Source: Paraferrimonas sp. SM1919 (GTDB lineage: Bacteria; Pseudomonadota; Gammaproteobacteria; Enterobacterales; Shewanellaceae). From it: a stretch of 56,594 nt of DNA. Position numbers and translations under genes: made by a program. Numbering within the stretch: the stretch's first letter is position 1; the number at the start of each line of letters is the position of its first letter. Shown here in pieces: positions 18,551-28,001 of this stretch. Under the pieces are notes generated by a model. The model was not told the DNA's origin. It made no database searches and worked only from the letters and a program-made list of their open reading frames with translations. The stretch is taken from contig NZ_WINH01000026.1 of the NCBI RefSeq assembly GCF_010993985.1, positions 1-56,594 on the forward strand. The letters are read 5' to 3'.

Positions 18551-19291
18551 ATGTTAGACCAAATCAAAGTAATTTTAGTAGGAACTACGCATTCTGGAAA
18601 TATTGGTTCAGCCGCTAGGGCGATGAAAACCATGGGATTGAGTAATTTAGTGTTGGTACAGCCCAAAGCTGAAATTGACGGTAAGTCGATTGCTTTGGCT
18701 GCTGGGGCCTCTGATATTCTCAAAAATACTCAAATTGTCGACAGCTTAGAACAAGCCATCAGTGATTGTCAGTTGGTCATGGCCTGCAGTGCTCGCAATC
18801 GTACTTTGGATTGGCCAGTGTTGACCCCAAGAGAATCTGGACGTCAAACCATGGCTGAGGCTGCTAAAGGCAAGGTAGCAATCATTTTTGGTCGTGAAAG
18901 TAATGGCTTGTCTAATGAAGAATTGCAACTGGCTAATTACCATGTGTGTATTGAGGCCAACCCGGAATACTCAAGCTTGAACCTTGCCCAAGCGGTGCAA
19001 ATTCTATGTTATGAAATGCGTTGTGCTTATCTAGAAACTGTTGATAAGCCAGTGGTTGAGTCAGAGGTGGATTACGTAGACTCTGAAGGTATGGAGCGCT
19101 TTTACACTCACCTAGAGCAAAGCCTATTAAAAACCGGTTTTATTGTGAAAGCCCACCCAGGTCAGGTAATGAATAAACTGCGCCGTTTATTTAACCGAAT
19201 TAGGGTCGAAGCACCTGAAATGAACATTTTACGCGGTATCTTAAGTTCTATTGATAGAACCGCTCGTGGCCAAACACGAGTGGATAAATAG
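18551..19291 (+). CDS. trmJ: tRNA (cytidine/uridine-2'-O-)-methyltransferase TrmJ
   Basis: TrmJ methylates the 2'-OH of nucleotide 32 in tRNA using S-adenosylmethionine. The 246-residue protein starts at 18551 (MLDQIKVILVGTTHSGNIG). It shows the three SPOUT knot motifs: the N-GNIGSAAR type near residue 16, IIFGRESNGLSNEEL near 112, and YSSLNLAQAVQILCYE near 138. An in-frame ATG 24 bp upstream lacks family similarity. The isc operon follows after about 280 bp. Confidence 0.95.
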   Translation: MLDQIKVILVGTTHSGNIGSAARAMKTMGLSNLVLVQPKAEIDGKSIALAAGASDILKNTQIVDSLEQAISDCQLVMACSARNRTLDWPVLTPRESGRQTMAEAAKGKVAIIFGRESNGLSNEELQLANYHVCIEANPEYSSLNLAQAVQILCYEMRCAYLETVDKPVVESEVDYVDSEGMERFYTHLEQSLLKTGFIVKAHPGQVMNKLRRLFNRIRVEAPEMNILRGILSSIDRTARGQTRVDK

Positions 19292-19481
19292 CTCAATTTG
19301 TTAAAATTGGCGGTTGCTTTTTTGATGTTGTTACAAAAATGCATTTATTTGTGTGTGAACTAGACAAATTCAAGCAAAAGGTTTGATTCTAGTCACAGAA
19401 ACAAGGACAATAGCCGCCAATTTTTAGAGAGTCGCCACCCTCCAAGATTAATCCATTCAGCCGATTTTACGGTAACAATTA

Positions 19482-19506
19482 ATACTTGAGTAATTTAGTA
19501 GGTTAA
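19482..19506 (+). promoter_or_regulatory. IscR operator A (degenerate)
   Basis: The sequence ATACTTGAGTAATTTAGTAG plus five bases matches the IscR type-1 consensus at most positions. It lies exactly 25 bp upstream of the second, better site, recalling the tandem IscR sites of the E. coli isc promoter. Confidence 0.6.
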
Positions 19507-19531
19507 ATACTTGACTGTTTTAGTCGGGTAT
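19507..19531 (+). promoter_or_regulatory. IscR operator B (type 1) over the isc promoter
   Basis: The 25-bp site begins ATACTTGACTGTTTTAGTCG and ends GGTAT. It fits every position of the published type-1 consensus ATAsyyGACTrwwwyAGTCrrsTAT. A TTGACT -35 (19511-19516) and a TCAAAT -10 (19534-19539) overlap it, so [2Fe-2S]-IscR should repress its own operon here. Confidence 0.88.
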
Positions 19532-19568
19532 GGTCAAATGGCGACATCTTTTAATAGGGCGAAGTACT

Positions 19569-20042
19569 ATGAAACTGACTTCAAAAGGGCGTTATGCCGT
19601 CACCGCCATGCTTGATGTAGCAATCCATGCTCCCCATGGACCCGTGCCATTGGCTGATATTTCGGAACGCCAGGGTATTTCACTGTCCTATTTAGAACAA
19701 TTATTCGCCAAGCTTCGCAAGAATGGCCTAGTGTGCTCGATTAGAGGACCAGGTGGCGGTTACCGTTTAGGTAAAGATGCTGCTGAGATTAGTATCTCTA
19801 ATGTCGTTTATGCCGTAAACGAAAGCGTTGATGCTACCCGCTGTCAGGGAAAAGGCAACTGCCAAAATGGTGGTCGTTGTTTGACCCATTCACTTTGGGG
19901 TGACCTAAGTCAACGTATTAGTGATTTCCTAGATGGCATCAGTCTTGCGGATTTAATGGAAAAAAGAGATGTGCAGGCGATAGCCAGCGAGCAAGATAAA
20001 TTGCTTAATACCGCCCCACAGCGCATCCATGTAAATGTATAA
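19569..20042 (+). CDS. iscR: Fe-S cluster transcriptional regulator IscR
   Basis: IscR is an Rrf2-family winged-helix regulator whose [2Fe-2S] cluster reports the iron-sulfur state of the cell. The start [16 protein letters not shown] fixes the ATG at 19569; the longer frame runs through the operator. In the 157-residue protein the ligands Cys92, Cys98, Cys104 and His107 are all present ([14 protein letters not shown]). It is the first gene of the iscRSUA-hscBA-fdx operon and lies under two IscR sites. Confidence 0.97.
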   Translation: MKLTSKGRYAVTAMLDVAIHAPHGPVPLADISERQGISLSYLEQLFAKLRKNGLVCSIRGPGGGYRLGKDAAEISISNVVYAVNESVDATRCQGKGNCQNGGRCLTHSLWGDLSQRISDFLDGISLADLMEKRDVQAIASEQDKLLNTAPQRIHVNV

Positions 20043-20108
20043 GTTTTAATTTAGCAAATTTTAAAAGTACGCAGTTTGCTTAACGAATAAGCCAGTACGG
20101 AGAAATCA

Positions 20109-21323
20109 ATGAAGTTACCAATCTATCTTGATTATGCAGCAACTTGCCCTATGGACCCTCGTGTGGCTCAAAAGATGGCCGAGTGTCTTACCTTAGATGG
20201 TAATTTTGGCAATCCAGCATCTCGTTCACATCGCTTTGGCTGGCAAGCTGAAGAGGCAGTAGATATTGCCCGTAATCAGATTGCAGAACTGATCAATGCC
20301 GACCCTCGTGAGATCGTATTAACCTCAGGTGCGACTGAGTCAGATAACCTTGCCATCAAAGGTGTTGCTCACTTTTATAAAAATAAAGGTAAGCACATCA
20401 TTACTGCTAAAACTGAGCACAAAGCCGTTTTAGATACCTGTCGTCAACTAGAGCGTGAAGGCTTTGAGGTGACTTACCTTGAGCCAGCTGCTTCAGGCTT
20501 AATCTCTGTAGAAATGCTAGAAGCCGCCGTACGTGAAGACACTATTTTGGTGTCGATTATGCACGTGAACAATGAAGTTGGCGTAATTCAAGACGTTGCG
20601 GCTTTAGGCGAGTTCTGTCGTAGCCGCAAGATCATCTTCCATACCGATGCTGCCCAAAGTGCAGGTAAGGTTGAGCTAGATGTACAGGCAATGAAAGTCG
20701 ACCTGATCTCTATTTCTGCCCATAAGATGTACGGCCCTAAGGGTATTGGTGCCCTATACGTACGTCGTAAGCCGCGTATCCGCCTAGAAGCGCAAATGCA
20801 CGGTGGTGGCCATGAGCGTGGTATGCGTAGTGGCACCTTAGCCACCCACCAGATAGTTGGTTTTGGTGAGGCCGCGCGCATTGCAAAAGAAGAAATGGCA
20901 GCAGAGAACGAGCGTCTAAGAATGCTCCGTGACAAGCTATACAACGGTATTAAAGATATCGAAGAAACTTATGTGAACGGTGACATGGAGCAACGCTTCC
21001 CTGGTAACCTAAACATCAGCTTTAACTTTGTTGAAGGTGAATCACTAATGATGGCGCTTAAAGACTTAGCGGTATCTTCTGGTTCGGCATGTACTTCAGC
21101 AAGTCTTGAGCCAAGCTACGTATTACGTGCACTAGGCTTAAACGACGAATTAGCACACAGTTCTATTCGTTTTTCAGTAGGTCGTTTCACTACCGAAGAA
21201 GAAATTGATTATGCAATTGAAACGATTCATAAATCGATTGATGGTTTACGTGAAATGTCACCGCTTTGGGAAATGTTTAAAGATGGCGTTGACCTTAGCA
21301 AGGTAGAGTGGGCACACCACTAA
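20109..21323 (+). CDS. iscS: cysteine desulfurase IscS
   Basis: IscS takes sulfur from L-cysteine as an enzyme persulfide and hands it to IscU, and also to tRNA thiolation and other acceptors. The 404-residue length equals that of the E. coli enzyme. The PLP-binding Lys206 is in [10 protein letters not shown], and the persulfide Cys328 is in [10 protein letters not shown] on the mobile loop. An ACGGAG site precedes the ATG. It is the second gene of the isc operon. Confidence 0.98.
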   Translation: MKLPIYLDYAATCPMDPRVAQKMAECLTLDGNFGNPASRSHRFGWQAEEAVDIARNQIAELINADPREIVLTSGATESDNLAIKGVAHFYKNKGKHIITAKTEHKAVLDTCRQLEREGFEVTYLEPAASGLISVEMLEAAVREDTILVSIMHVNNEVGVIQDVAALGEFCRSRKIIFHTDAAQSAGKVELDVQAMKVDLISISAHKMYGPKGIGALYVRRKPRIRLEAQMHGGGHERGMRSGTLATHQIVGFGEAARIAKEEMAAENERLRMLRDKLYNGIKDIEETYVNGDMEQRFPGNLNISFNFVEGESLMMALKDLAVSSGSACTSASLEPSYVLRALGLNDELAHSSIRFSVGRFTTEEEIDYAIETIHKSIDGLREMSPLWEMFKDGVDLSKVEWAHH

Positions 21324-21350
21324 TTTCGGATGAATTTGGAGTATTAGAAA

Positions 21351-21734
21351 ATGGCTTACAGTGAAAAAGTAATCGATCATTATGAAAACCCTCGTAACGT
21401 TGGCGCGTTTGCGAAAGATGATCCTCAAGTTGCCACAGGCATGGTAGGCGCACCCGCATGTGGTGACGTGATGAAACTACAATTAAAAATCGACGATCAA
21501 GGCATTATTGAAGACGCTCGCTTTAAAACTTACGGTTGTGGCAGTGCCATTGCTTCAAGCTCATTAGTTACTGAGTGGGTAAAGGGCAAAAGCGTTGATG
21601 AAGCGATGAAGATCAAAAATACAGACATTGCCGAGGAATTAGCGCTGCCTCCTGTTAAGATCCATTGTTCAATCCTAGCGGAAGATGCTATTAAAGCAGC
21701 CGTTGATGATTATAAAGCAAAGCAAACTAAATAA
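21351..21734 (+). CDS. iscU: Fe-S cluster scaffold IscU
   Basis: IscU is the scaffold on which new [2Fe-2S] clusters are built from IscS sulfur and iron. The 127-residue protein keeps Cys37 (APACGDV), Asp39, Cys63 (YGCGSA) and Cys106 (IHCSIL), as well as the LPPVK motif bound by HscA just before Cys106. It follows iscS by 27 bp with a TTGGAG site. Confidence 0.98.
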   Translation: MAYSEKVIDHYENPRNVGAFAKDDPQVATGMVGAPACGDVMKLQLKIDDQGIIEDARFKTYGCGSAIASSSLVTEWVKGKSVDEAMKIKNTDIAEELALPPVKIHCSILAEDAIKAAVDDYKAKQTK

Positions 21735-21749
21735 GGCTTGGAGAAGTAA

Positions 21750-22073
21750 ATGGCCGTAACCATGACAGAAGCTGCTGCTTCACACGTAAGATCATTCCTA
21801 GAGAACCGCGGTACAGGTTTAGGTTTACGTTTAGGCGTTAGAACCTCTGGTTGTTCTGGTTTGGCTTACGTCATGGAATTTGTTGATGAAAAGAACATCG
21901 ATGATGAAGTGTTTGATATAGATGGCATCAATATCGTTATCGATGCTAAAAGTGTGGTTTACCTACAAGGGACCGAGCTTGACTATGTCAAAGAAGGCTT
22001 AAATGAAGGTTTTAAATTTAGCAACCCAAATGCCAACGGTGAATGCGGTTGTGGCGAAAGCTTCACGGTCTAA
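21750..22073 (+). CDS. iscA: A-type Fe-S carrier IscA
   Basis: IscA carries and delivers iron-sulfur clusters, mainly to [4Fe-4S] targets. The 107-residue protein has the three family cysteines: Cys35 (TSGCSGLAY), Cys99 and Cys101 (GECGCGESF). It follows iscU by 15 bp behind a TTGGAGAAG site. Confidence 0.97.
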   Translation: MAVTMTEAAASHVRSFLENRGTGLGLRLGVRTSGCSGLAYVMEFVDEKNIDDEVFDIDGINIVIDAKSVVYLQGTELDYVKEGLNEGFKFSNPNANGECGCGESFTV

Positions 22074-22079
22074 ACAGTC

Positions 22080-22592
22080 ATGAATTACTTTGAAATTTTT
22101 GGTCTAGAACAAACTTTTAACATTGATCTAGGCCAGTTATCAAAGCACTATCTAGAGCTGCAAAAAAGTGTTCATCCCGATAAGTTTGCTAATGGCTCCG
22201 AAGCTGAGCAACGGTTTGCGATGCAAAAAGCCGCGCAGATTAACGATGCCTTTGAGCGTTTAAAATCACCCATCAAGCGCGCTGAGCACCTTATAGAGCT
22301 GGCCGGCATTGAGCTTGTGGATGAAAGCAAAACCATTAGGGATACAGCATTTTTAATGCAACAAATGCTGTGGCAAGAAGAAATTGAAGACATTAACAGC
22401 AATCATGATGAAGATAGCTTGTATGAATTACAAGATACGATTGCTGAGCAGCAAGCTCAGATGATTAAAGATGTTGAGCGATTACTTGCCAACCAATCCT
22501 ATTTAGATGCCCAAGCCATTTTACCTAAGCTAAAATTTATGGCGAAACTGAGTGAACAATTACGTACACTTGAAGATGATCTCATTGATTAA
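22080..22592 (+). CDS. hscB: Fe-S assembly co-chaperone HscB
   Basis: HscB is the J-domain partner that brings IscU to HscA and stimulates its ATPase. The 170-residue protein has the J-domain signature HPDKF at residues 32-36, and a C-terminal three-helix domain (about 80-170) that binds IscU. It starts 6 bp after the iscA stop. Confidence 0.96.
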   Translation: MNYFEIFGLEQTFNIDLGQLSKHYLELQKSVHPDKFANGSEAEQRFAMQKAAQINDAFERLKSPIKRAEHLIELAGIELVDESKTIRDTAFLMQQMLWQEEIEDINSNHDEDSLYELQDTIAEQQAQMIKDVERLLANQSYLDAQAILPKLKFMAKLSEQLRTLEDDLID

Positions 22593-22600
22593 AAAATATT

Positions 22601-24448
22601 ATGGCATTACTGCAAATTGCTGAACCAGGCCAAAGTGCGGCACCCCATGCCCACAAATTGGCCGTTGGTATTGATTTAGGTACCACAAATTCTCTCGTCG
22701 CTGCAGTGCGCAGCGGCGAAGCCTCCACCCTTGCTGATGAGCAAGGTCGTCACTCACTGCCCTCTGTCGTCCGTTATCAACAAGATTCGGTAACCGTGGG
22801 TTACAGTGCAGTACAACACGCCATTAGTGATCCGAGCAATACGCTCGTGTCAGTAAAGCGCTTTATGGGTCGCTCTTTAGCGGATGTAAGCGCACGCTAC
22901 CCAGATTTACCTTATCAGCTGGTTGCTTCTGACAATGGTTTACCACTGTTTGAAACCGTCCAAGGTAAAGTCAATGCGATTGCGGCTTCGGCAGAAATTT
23001 TAAAGCCATTAAAACGACGCGCGGAAGAAACCCTAGGTGGTGAACTATCCGGTGCGGTGATTACGGTTCCTGCCTATTTTGATGATGCCCAACGAGCTGG
23101 CACTAAAGATGCCGCTGAGTTAGCTGGGCTAAAAGTGTTACGCCTATTAAACGAGCCTACTGCAGCGGCCATTGCCTACGGTTTAGATTCCGGTCAAGAA
23201 GGTGTGATTGCCGTTTATGACTTAGGTGGCGGTACCTTTGATATTTCGATTCTGCGTTTAAATCGTGGGGTATTTGAAGTATTAGCCACTGGTGGGGATT
23301 CGGCTTTGGGCGGTGACGATTTTGACCATGCCCTAAGCCAATACTTTATTAGTGAATTAGCCTTAACGGACATTGATGCTTCACTGCAACGTGAGCTATT
23401 AATGGCTGCCCGCTCTGCTAAAGAAGCGTTATCGGCGGATGAGCAAACCCAAGTCACGGTTGCAGGCCAAACCCTGACCGTGACTAAGGCACAATTTGAA
23501 CGCTTGATCAGTGATTTAGTTAAGAGCACTATTCGCAGTTGTCGTAAAGCCCTACGAGATGCGGATGTCACTATTGCTGATGTCAATGAAGTGGTGATGG
23601 TAGGGGGTTCAACCCGTGTCCCATTAGTGCGTGAGCAAGTTGAGCTGTTTTTTAAGTCAGAGCCTCTAACCTCGATTGATCCTGACCGAGTGGTTGCCAT
23701 TGGCGCCTCGATTCAAGCGGATATCTTGGTCGGTAATAAGCCTGATTCAGATTTGTTACTGCTCGACGTCATTCCATTGTCTTTGGGGCTGGAAACCATG
23801 GGTGGCTTGAGTGAGAAAGTGATTTCTCGCAATACCACTATCCCTGTGGCCCGCGCCCAGGAGTTTACCACCTTTAAAGATGGGCAAACGGCGATGGCTA
23901 TCCATGTGGTACAAGGTGAACGTGAGTTGGTCAGCGATTGTCGTTCATTAGCTAAGTTTGAGCTTAGGGGCATTCCAGCGATGGCGGCGGGTACGGCGGT
24001 TATTCGTGTGACCTTCCAAGTGGATGCGGATGGACTTCTGAGCGTTACTGCCATGGAAAAAACTTCAGGGGTGCAATCAAGCATTGAAGTTAAACCTTCT
24101 TTTGGTCTTTCTGATAACGAAATTACCGATATGCTTAAAGCGTCGATGGATAATGCCAAACAAGACATTGAAAAGCGTATGCTGCTTGAACAAAGAGTGG
24201 AAGCCCAGCGAGTCATTGAATCGTTAACCATTGCTTTAAAAGAAGATGGCAATTTGTTACCTCAGCAGCAGGTGGAAGAATTAACCCTTGCCCTTGAGCA
24301 GTTAGCCAAGATTGCCCAAGCCGAAGATGGCAAAGCCATTAAAACGGCTATTGAACAGCTAGATAAACAAAGTACCGAGTTTGCCGCATTGAGAATGGAA
24401 AACTCGATAAAACAAGCATTAACCGGTCACAATGTAGACCAAATTTAA
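22601..24448 (+). CDS. hscA: Fe-S assembly Hsp70 chaperone HscA
   Basis: HscA is the specialised Hsp70 that uses ATP to release clusters from IscU. The 615-residue protein shows the Hsp70 signatures IDLGTTNS (about residue 25), [14 protein letters not shown] (about 207) and [13 protein letters not shown] (about 332). These are followed by the substrate-binding domain and a shortened helical lid. It sits 8 bp after hscB and 12 bp before fdx. Confidence 0.98.
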   Translation: MALLQIAEPGQSAAPHAHKLAVGIDLGTTNSLVAAVRSGEASTLADEQGRHSLPSVVRYQQDSVTVGYSAVQHAISDPSNTLVSVKRFMGRSLADVSARYPDLPYQLVASDNGLPLFETVQGKVNAIAASAEILKPLKRRAEETLGGELSGAVITVPAYFDDAQRAGTKDAAELAGLKVLRLLNEPTAAAIAYGLDSGQEGVIAVYDLGGGTFDISILRLNRGVFEVLATGGDSALGGDDFDHALSQYFISELALTDIDASLQRELLMAARSAKEALSADEQTQVTVAGQTLTVTKAQFERLISDLVKSTIRSCRKALRDADVTIADVNEVVMVGGSTRVPLVREQVELFFKSEPLTSIDPDRVVAIGASIQADILVGNKPDSDLLLLDVIPLSLGLETMGGLSEKVISRNTTIPVARAQEFTTFKDGQTAMAIHVVQGERELVSDCRSLAKFELRGIPAMAAGTAVIRVTFQVDADGLLSVTAMEKTSGVQSSIEVKPSFGLSDNEITDMLKASMDNAKQDIEKRMLLEQRVEAQRVIESLTIALKEDGNLLPQQQVEELTLALEQLAKIAQAEDGKAIKTAIEQLDKQSTEFAALRMENSIKQALTGHNVDQI

Positions 24449-24460
24449 CGGATACCTAAT

Positions 24461-24799
24461 ATGCCTCAAGTTATCTTTCTACCCCATGAAGAGCATTGTC
24501 CAGATGGCGCTGTAGCCGAAGCTGAAAAGGGCGAGCTTATTATTGATGTCGCCTTTAAGAACGGCATACATATTGAGCATGCCTGTGAAAAGGTGTGTGC
24601 TTGTACGACTTGTCACGTAGTGGTCAGAGAAGGCTTTGATTCACTGGAAGAATCTGACGAGCTGGAAGACGACATGCTAGACAAAGCATGGGGCTTAGAG
24701 CCTGAAAGTCGTCTATCATGCCAAGCAAGGGTAGCCGATGAAGACTTAGTGGTCGAAATTCCTAAATACACCATTAATATGGTGAGTGAAAACCACTAA
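24461..24799 (+). CDS. fdx: ISC-type [2Fe-2S] ferredoxin
   Basis: Fdx supplies electrons for cluster assembly. The 112-residue protein has the ligands Cys42, Cys48, Cys51 (CEKVCACTTC) and Cys87 (SRLSCQARV), plus the conserved extra Cys46. It ends the isc operon, and the small iscX gene that follows fdx in E. coli is not seen here. A terminator follows at once. Confidence 0.97.
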   Translation: MPQVIFLPHEEHCPDGAVAEAEKGELIIDVAFKNGIHIEHACEKVCACTTCHVVVREGFDSLEESDELEDDMLDKAWGLEPESRLSCQARVADEDLVVEIPKYTINMVSENH

Positions 24800-24817
24800 G
24801 CAACCCTTTTAGTTGCC

Positions 24818-24845
24818 AAGCCCTGTCAGTCGACAGGGCTTTTTT
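24818..24845 (+). terminator. isc operon terminator
   Basis: A 10-bp stem (AAGCCCTGTC / GACAGGGCTT) with an AGTC loop and a T tract, 19 bp after the fdx stop. Confidence 0.9.
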
Positions 24846-25255
24846 ATTGGGGCTGGTTAAGGGTGGGGGCGCTGGGTTGATGTCAGTGGCTAATGTTCGC
24901 TTTACTCACACTTTAGCTTGGGGTTTTAGGGAATAACCATAGCTAAAGCACTGAAACACCCATTTCACACTGTAATTTAATTACATTTTCGTTGGTCAGT
25001 TTCCGATTGCTGATGGGGATTTTGGTTCCCTATGCTGGCATTTACTTACCTTATATGTTGCCGTTATGATCCAATCTAAGTGGGCGCGTACGGCCCTTGT
25101 AAGCCGGTTGGTTAACTTGCGTTAAGTTAATGTTATCGCTGGCAATTAAAAAGGAATTTTTCATCCCTAGTTGGAAACTTGTGAACCCGCTCACATGTGT
25201 TGCTCAGCAAACTTCATACACTGGCCTCAGTTCCCGCTTTAACAGGTAAAAATGT
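24846..25255 (+). other. intergenic control region of nupC-deoD
   Basis: No convincing frame or RNA gene is present in these 410 bases. Besides the CRP site there is a perfect inverted repeat TTAACTT-GCGTT-AAGTTAA at 25112-25130, which could be an operator. A looser 8-bp repeat (CTTTAGCT ... AGCTAAAG) lies further upstream. Confidence 0.5.
25177..25198 (+). promoter_or_regulatory. CRP-cAMP binding site upstream of nupC
   Basis: TGTGA-ACCCGC-TCACA (25180-25195) is the exact CRP core palindrome. A TACACT element at 25217-25222 lies where a -10 box would be for a class II CRP promoter with a start near 25229. Catabolite-controlled nucleoside uptake is well established for nupC in enteric bacteria; here it is inferred from the site. 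Confidence 0.75.
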
Positions 25256-26482
25256 ATGGAAGTTTTCATCAGTTTATTAGGTATGGCAGCACTCATTGCT
25301 TTAGCTGTGCTTTTGTCTAACGATCGCAAGTCAATCAATATAAGAACCGTTGGTTTAGCATTATTGTTCCAAGTCGCTTTTGGTGCTTTTGTGATGTATG
25401 TGCCAATGGGGCAATCAATACTCGATAGCATCTCTCAGGGGGTGATGGGGGTGATTGGTTACTCAAATGAGGGCTTAGCTTTTGTTTTTGGTGATCTCGC
25501 TAAATTTAGCCAAGGTTTCATCTTCGTTATTAACGTGCTTTGTGTAGTGATTTTCATCGGTGCATTGATTTCACTTCTATACTATTTCGGCATTATGCAG
25601 AAGGTGATTGCGGTTATCGGCGGTGGCTTACGCAAGTTATTAGGCACCAGTCGTGCAGAAAGTTTATCGGCAACGGCAAACATTTTTGTTGGTCCAATTG
25701 AAGCACCTTCTATGGTACGTCCATTTATTAATACCATGACTCGCTCAGAGCTATTTGCGGTGATGACTGGCGGTCTTGCTTCGGTTGCTGGTGGCACTAT
25801 GGTGGGCTACATTAGCCTAGGTGTTGACGTTAAATATGTGCTTACCGCCGTGTTTATGACTGCGCCAGCGGGTTTATTATTCGCTAAGCTTATGTATCCA
25901 GAAACTGAAACGCCTAACCAAGACATCAACAAAATTGTCGATTCCCAGGAAGATCAACCTAAAACGGTTATTGAGGCTATTTCTAATGGTTCAATCATGG
26001 GCATGCAACAGGTTGCAATTGTTGCGGCATTATTACTGTCATTTGTGAGCTTAATGGCCATGGGTAACGGTTTAATTGGCAATATTGGCGAATTATTCGG
26101 TTATGAAGGTGTCACCATTCAAGCCATCTTAGGTTGGGCATTGGCACCGCTTGCTTGGTTAATGGGTGTGCCTTGGGCTGAAGCGACACAGGCCGCTTCT
26201 TTTATTGGCCAAAAAATGATTATTAACGAGTTCGTGGCTTACATGGACTACATTAAGGTGGCAGAAGAACTTTCACCAAAGACTCAAGTCATCATCTCAT
26301 TTGCACTTTGTGGTTTTGCTAACTTTGGTTCATTGGCGATGGTTATTGGTGGCCTAGCTGCTCTCGCTCCAAAGCGTCGTGATGACATTACTCGCCTTGG
26401 CATGCGAGCCCTTATTGCTGCTGCCTTAGCAAACTTAATGAGCGGTACGGTTGCCGGTCTCCTATTTACTCTTGGTGCATAA
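25256..26482 (+). CDS. nupC: NupC family (CNT) nucleoside transporter
   Basis: The 408-residue inner membrane protein belongs to the concentrative nucleoside transporters, which take up nucleosides with H+ or Na+. Family motifs are visible: [40 protein letters not shown] split around residue 150, the [14 protein letters not shown] loop, and the [11 protein letters not shown] motif near residue 322. It is followed by deoD after 10 bp, so uptake and phosphorolysis of nucleosides are co-expressed under a CRP site. Confidence 0.94.
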   Translation: MEVFISLLGMAALIALAVLLSNDRKSINIRTVGLALLFQVAFGAFVMYVPMGQSILDSISQGVMGVIGYSNEGLAFVFGDLAKFSQGFIFVINVLCVVIFIGALISLLYYFGIMQKVIAVIGGGLRKLLGTSRAESLSATANIFVGPIEAPSMVRPFINTMTRSELFAVMTGGLASVAGGTMVGYISLGVDVKYVLTAVFMTAPAGLLFAKLMYPETETPNQDINKIVDSQEDQPKTVIEAISNGSIMGMQQVAIVAALLLSFVSLMAMGNGLIGNIGELFGYEGVTIQAILGWALAPLAWLMGVPWAEATQAASFIGQKMIINEFVAYMDYIKVAEELSPKTQVIISFALCGFANFGSLAMVIGGLAALAPKRRDDITRLGMRALIAAALANLMSGTVAGLLFTLGA

Positions 26483-26492
26483 GGAAAAAATT

Positions 26493-27215
26493 ATGACTCC
26501 ACATATTAACGCTCCACAAGGTGCCTTTGCTGATCTGGTTATTATGCCGGGTGATCCACTCCGCGCTAAGTACATTGCTGAAAACTTTTTAGATAACGCC
26601 GTACAAGTCTGTGACGTGCGTAATATGCTCGGTTATACCGGTGAATACCAAGGTCGTCGTATCTCGGTCATGGGTTCAGGTATGGGTATTCCTTCTATCT
26701 CTATTTATGCAAAAGAGTTAGTAAAAGACTATGGTGTGCAAAAGATTATCCGCATCGGTTCTTGCGGTGCCATGAGCAAAGACATCAAGCTGATGGACAT
26801 TGTCATGGCCATGGGGGCATCAACGGATTCAGGTGTGAATCGCATGCGCTTCCCAAATACTGATTTTGCTATGATTGCTGACTTCGGCTTACTGCGCAGC
26901 TGTGTAGACTCAGCCGAAAAGCACAACATTAACTACCACGTCGGTAACATGTATTCTTCAGATCTGTTCTACGCACCAGAAGATGGTCGTTATGACAATA
27001 TGGAAAAATACGGCATCCTAGGGGTAGAAATGGAAGCCGCCGGCCTTTACGGTGTGGCGGTTGAGCATGGCATTAAAGCCATGGCAATGATGACAGTAAC
27101 CGATCACCTAACCTTAGGTCAGCACCTAAGCGCGGAAGACCGTCAAAAGACGCTCAATGACATGATTAAACTTACCCTTGACGCTGTGCTGATGCACGAT
27201 CAAGCAACAGCTTAA
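26493..27215 (+). CDS. deoD: purine-nucleoside phosphorylase DeoD
   Basis: DeoD splits purine nucleosides with phosphate into base and (deoxy)ribose 1-phosphate. The ATG at 26493 ([20 protein letters not shown]) follows AAGGAAA, and longer frames run inside nupC. The 240-residue length and motifs are those of the hexameric bacterial type: [39 protein letters not shown] and VTDHL, with the catalytic Asp. It forms a two-gene operon with nupC. Confidence 0.97.
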   Translation: MTPHINAPQGAFADLVIMPGDPLRAKYIAENFLDNAVQVCDVRNMLGYTGEYQGRRISVMGSGMGIPSISIYAKELVKDYGVQKIIRIGSCGAMSKDIKLMDIVMAMGASTDSGVNRMRFPNTDFAMIADFGLLRSCVDSAEKHNINYHVGNMYSSDLFYAPEDGRYDNMEKYGILGVEMEAAGLYGVAVEHGIKAMAMMTVTDHLTLGQHLSAEDRQKTLNDMIKLTLDAVLMHDQATA

Positions 27216-27230
27216 TATATAATAGATAAA

Positions 27231-27260
27231 AAATGCCCAGTAGACGTACTGGGCATTTTT
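27231..27260. terminator. terminator between deoD and the cyclophilin gene
   Basis: A 12-bp perfect stem (AAATGCCCAGTA / TACTGGGCATTT) with a GACG loop and a T tract lies 15 bp after deoD. The A run on its left may also stop the convergent cyclophilin transcript. Confidence 0.9.
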
Positions 27261-27279
27261 GTAGGTACCGTGCTAGGAG

Positions 27280-27915
27280 TTATTCAGCACTAGGGCAATC
27301 AATTGGGTAAATCGTTTCGATCACGATATTGGTGGTTGGCAGGTTCCAATAATCCACTTCAACTTGAGCCATTTGATCAACGATATCCATACCAGTAAGC
27401 ACCTGACCAAATACGGCATAACCGTAACCTGGATACTCACCCCAAGAATTTGGTAAGTCGCTTGAATAATCTAAGCTGCGGTTATCTTGGTGGTTAATAT
27501 AAAATTGTGCGGTTGCTGAATGAGGCTGATTGGTTCGAGCCATAGCAAAAGTACCGCGTAAATTTGATAAACCATTATTGGCTTCATTGGCAATTGGAGC
27601 AAAGGTCTCTACAGGCTCATAATTTTGATTATAGCCACCGCCTTGTACCACAAAGTTCTCGATAACTCGATGGAAGATTAGACCATCGTAATGGTTTACT
27701 TCAATATACTTTTCAAAGTTATCACTGGTGTTTGGCGCATTTAATTTATCCAGTCCAAAGGTAATATCACCCATAGAAGTCTGCATCAAGTAGCAAACAT
27801 CAATGTTCATTTCAACTTTGGGAACTGGAGGGGTTGGTTGGGGCTCATCTACATCATCAGAACCACCACATGCTGCTAAAAATAAAGCGGCATAAATCGG
27901 GAGTAACTTTTTCAT
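27280..27915 (-). CDS. cyclophilin-type peptidyl-prolyl isomerase lipoprotein
   Basis: The 211-residue protein has a lipobox (FLAAC, Cys16), a Pro-rich spacer and a cyclophilin domain from about residue 40. Family motifs are TSDNFEKYI, YDGLIFHRVIENFVVQGG (catalytic Arg), NNGLSNLRGTFAMARTN, SATAQFYIN and YAVFGQVLTGMDIVDQMA. It should help fold proteins in the periplasm while anchored to a membrane. It is convergent with deoD and single. Confidence 0.92.
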   Translation of the reverse strand: MKKLLPIYAALFLAACGGSDDVDEPQPTPPVPKVEMNIDVCYLMQTSMGDITFGLDKLNAPNTSDNFEKYIEVNHYDGLIFHRVIENFVVQGGGYNQNYEPVETFAPIANEANNGLSNLRGTFAMARTNQPHSATAQFYINHQDNRSLDYSSDLPNSWGEYPGYGYAVFGQVLTGMDIVDQMAQVEVDYWNLPTTNIVIETIYPIDCPSAE

Positions 27916-28001
27916 ACATCAACTTCCATGGCAAATAGACTTATCAAGTACAGGCGGATGATTGCTTTACTCGCATAAGTTAAGAGCGAAATTTATTATT
28001 A

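Noticed and set aside
19302..19422. Inverted repeat AATTGGCGG ... CCGCCAATT flanking the trmJ-iscR gap
   Set aside because: The arms are about 100 bp apart with no supporting structure; it may form by chance or contribute to trmJ termination.
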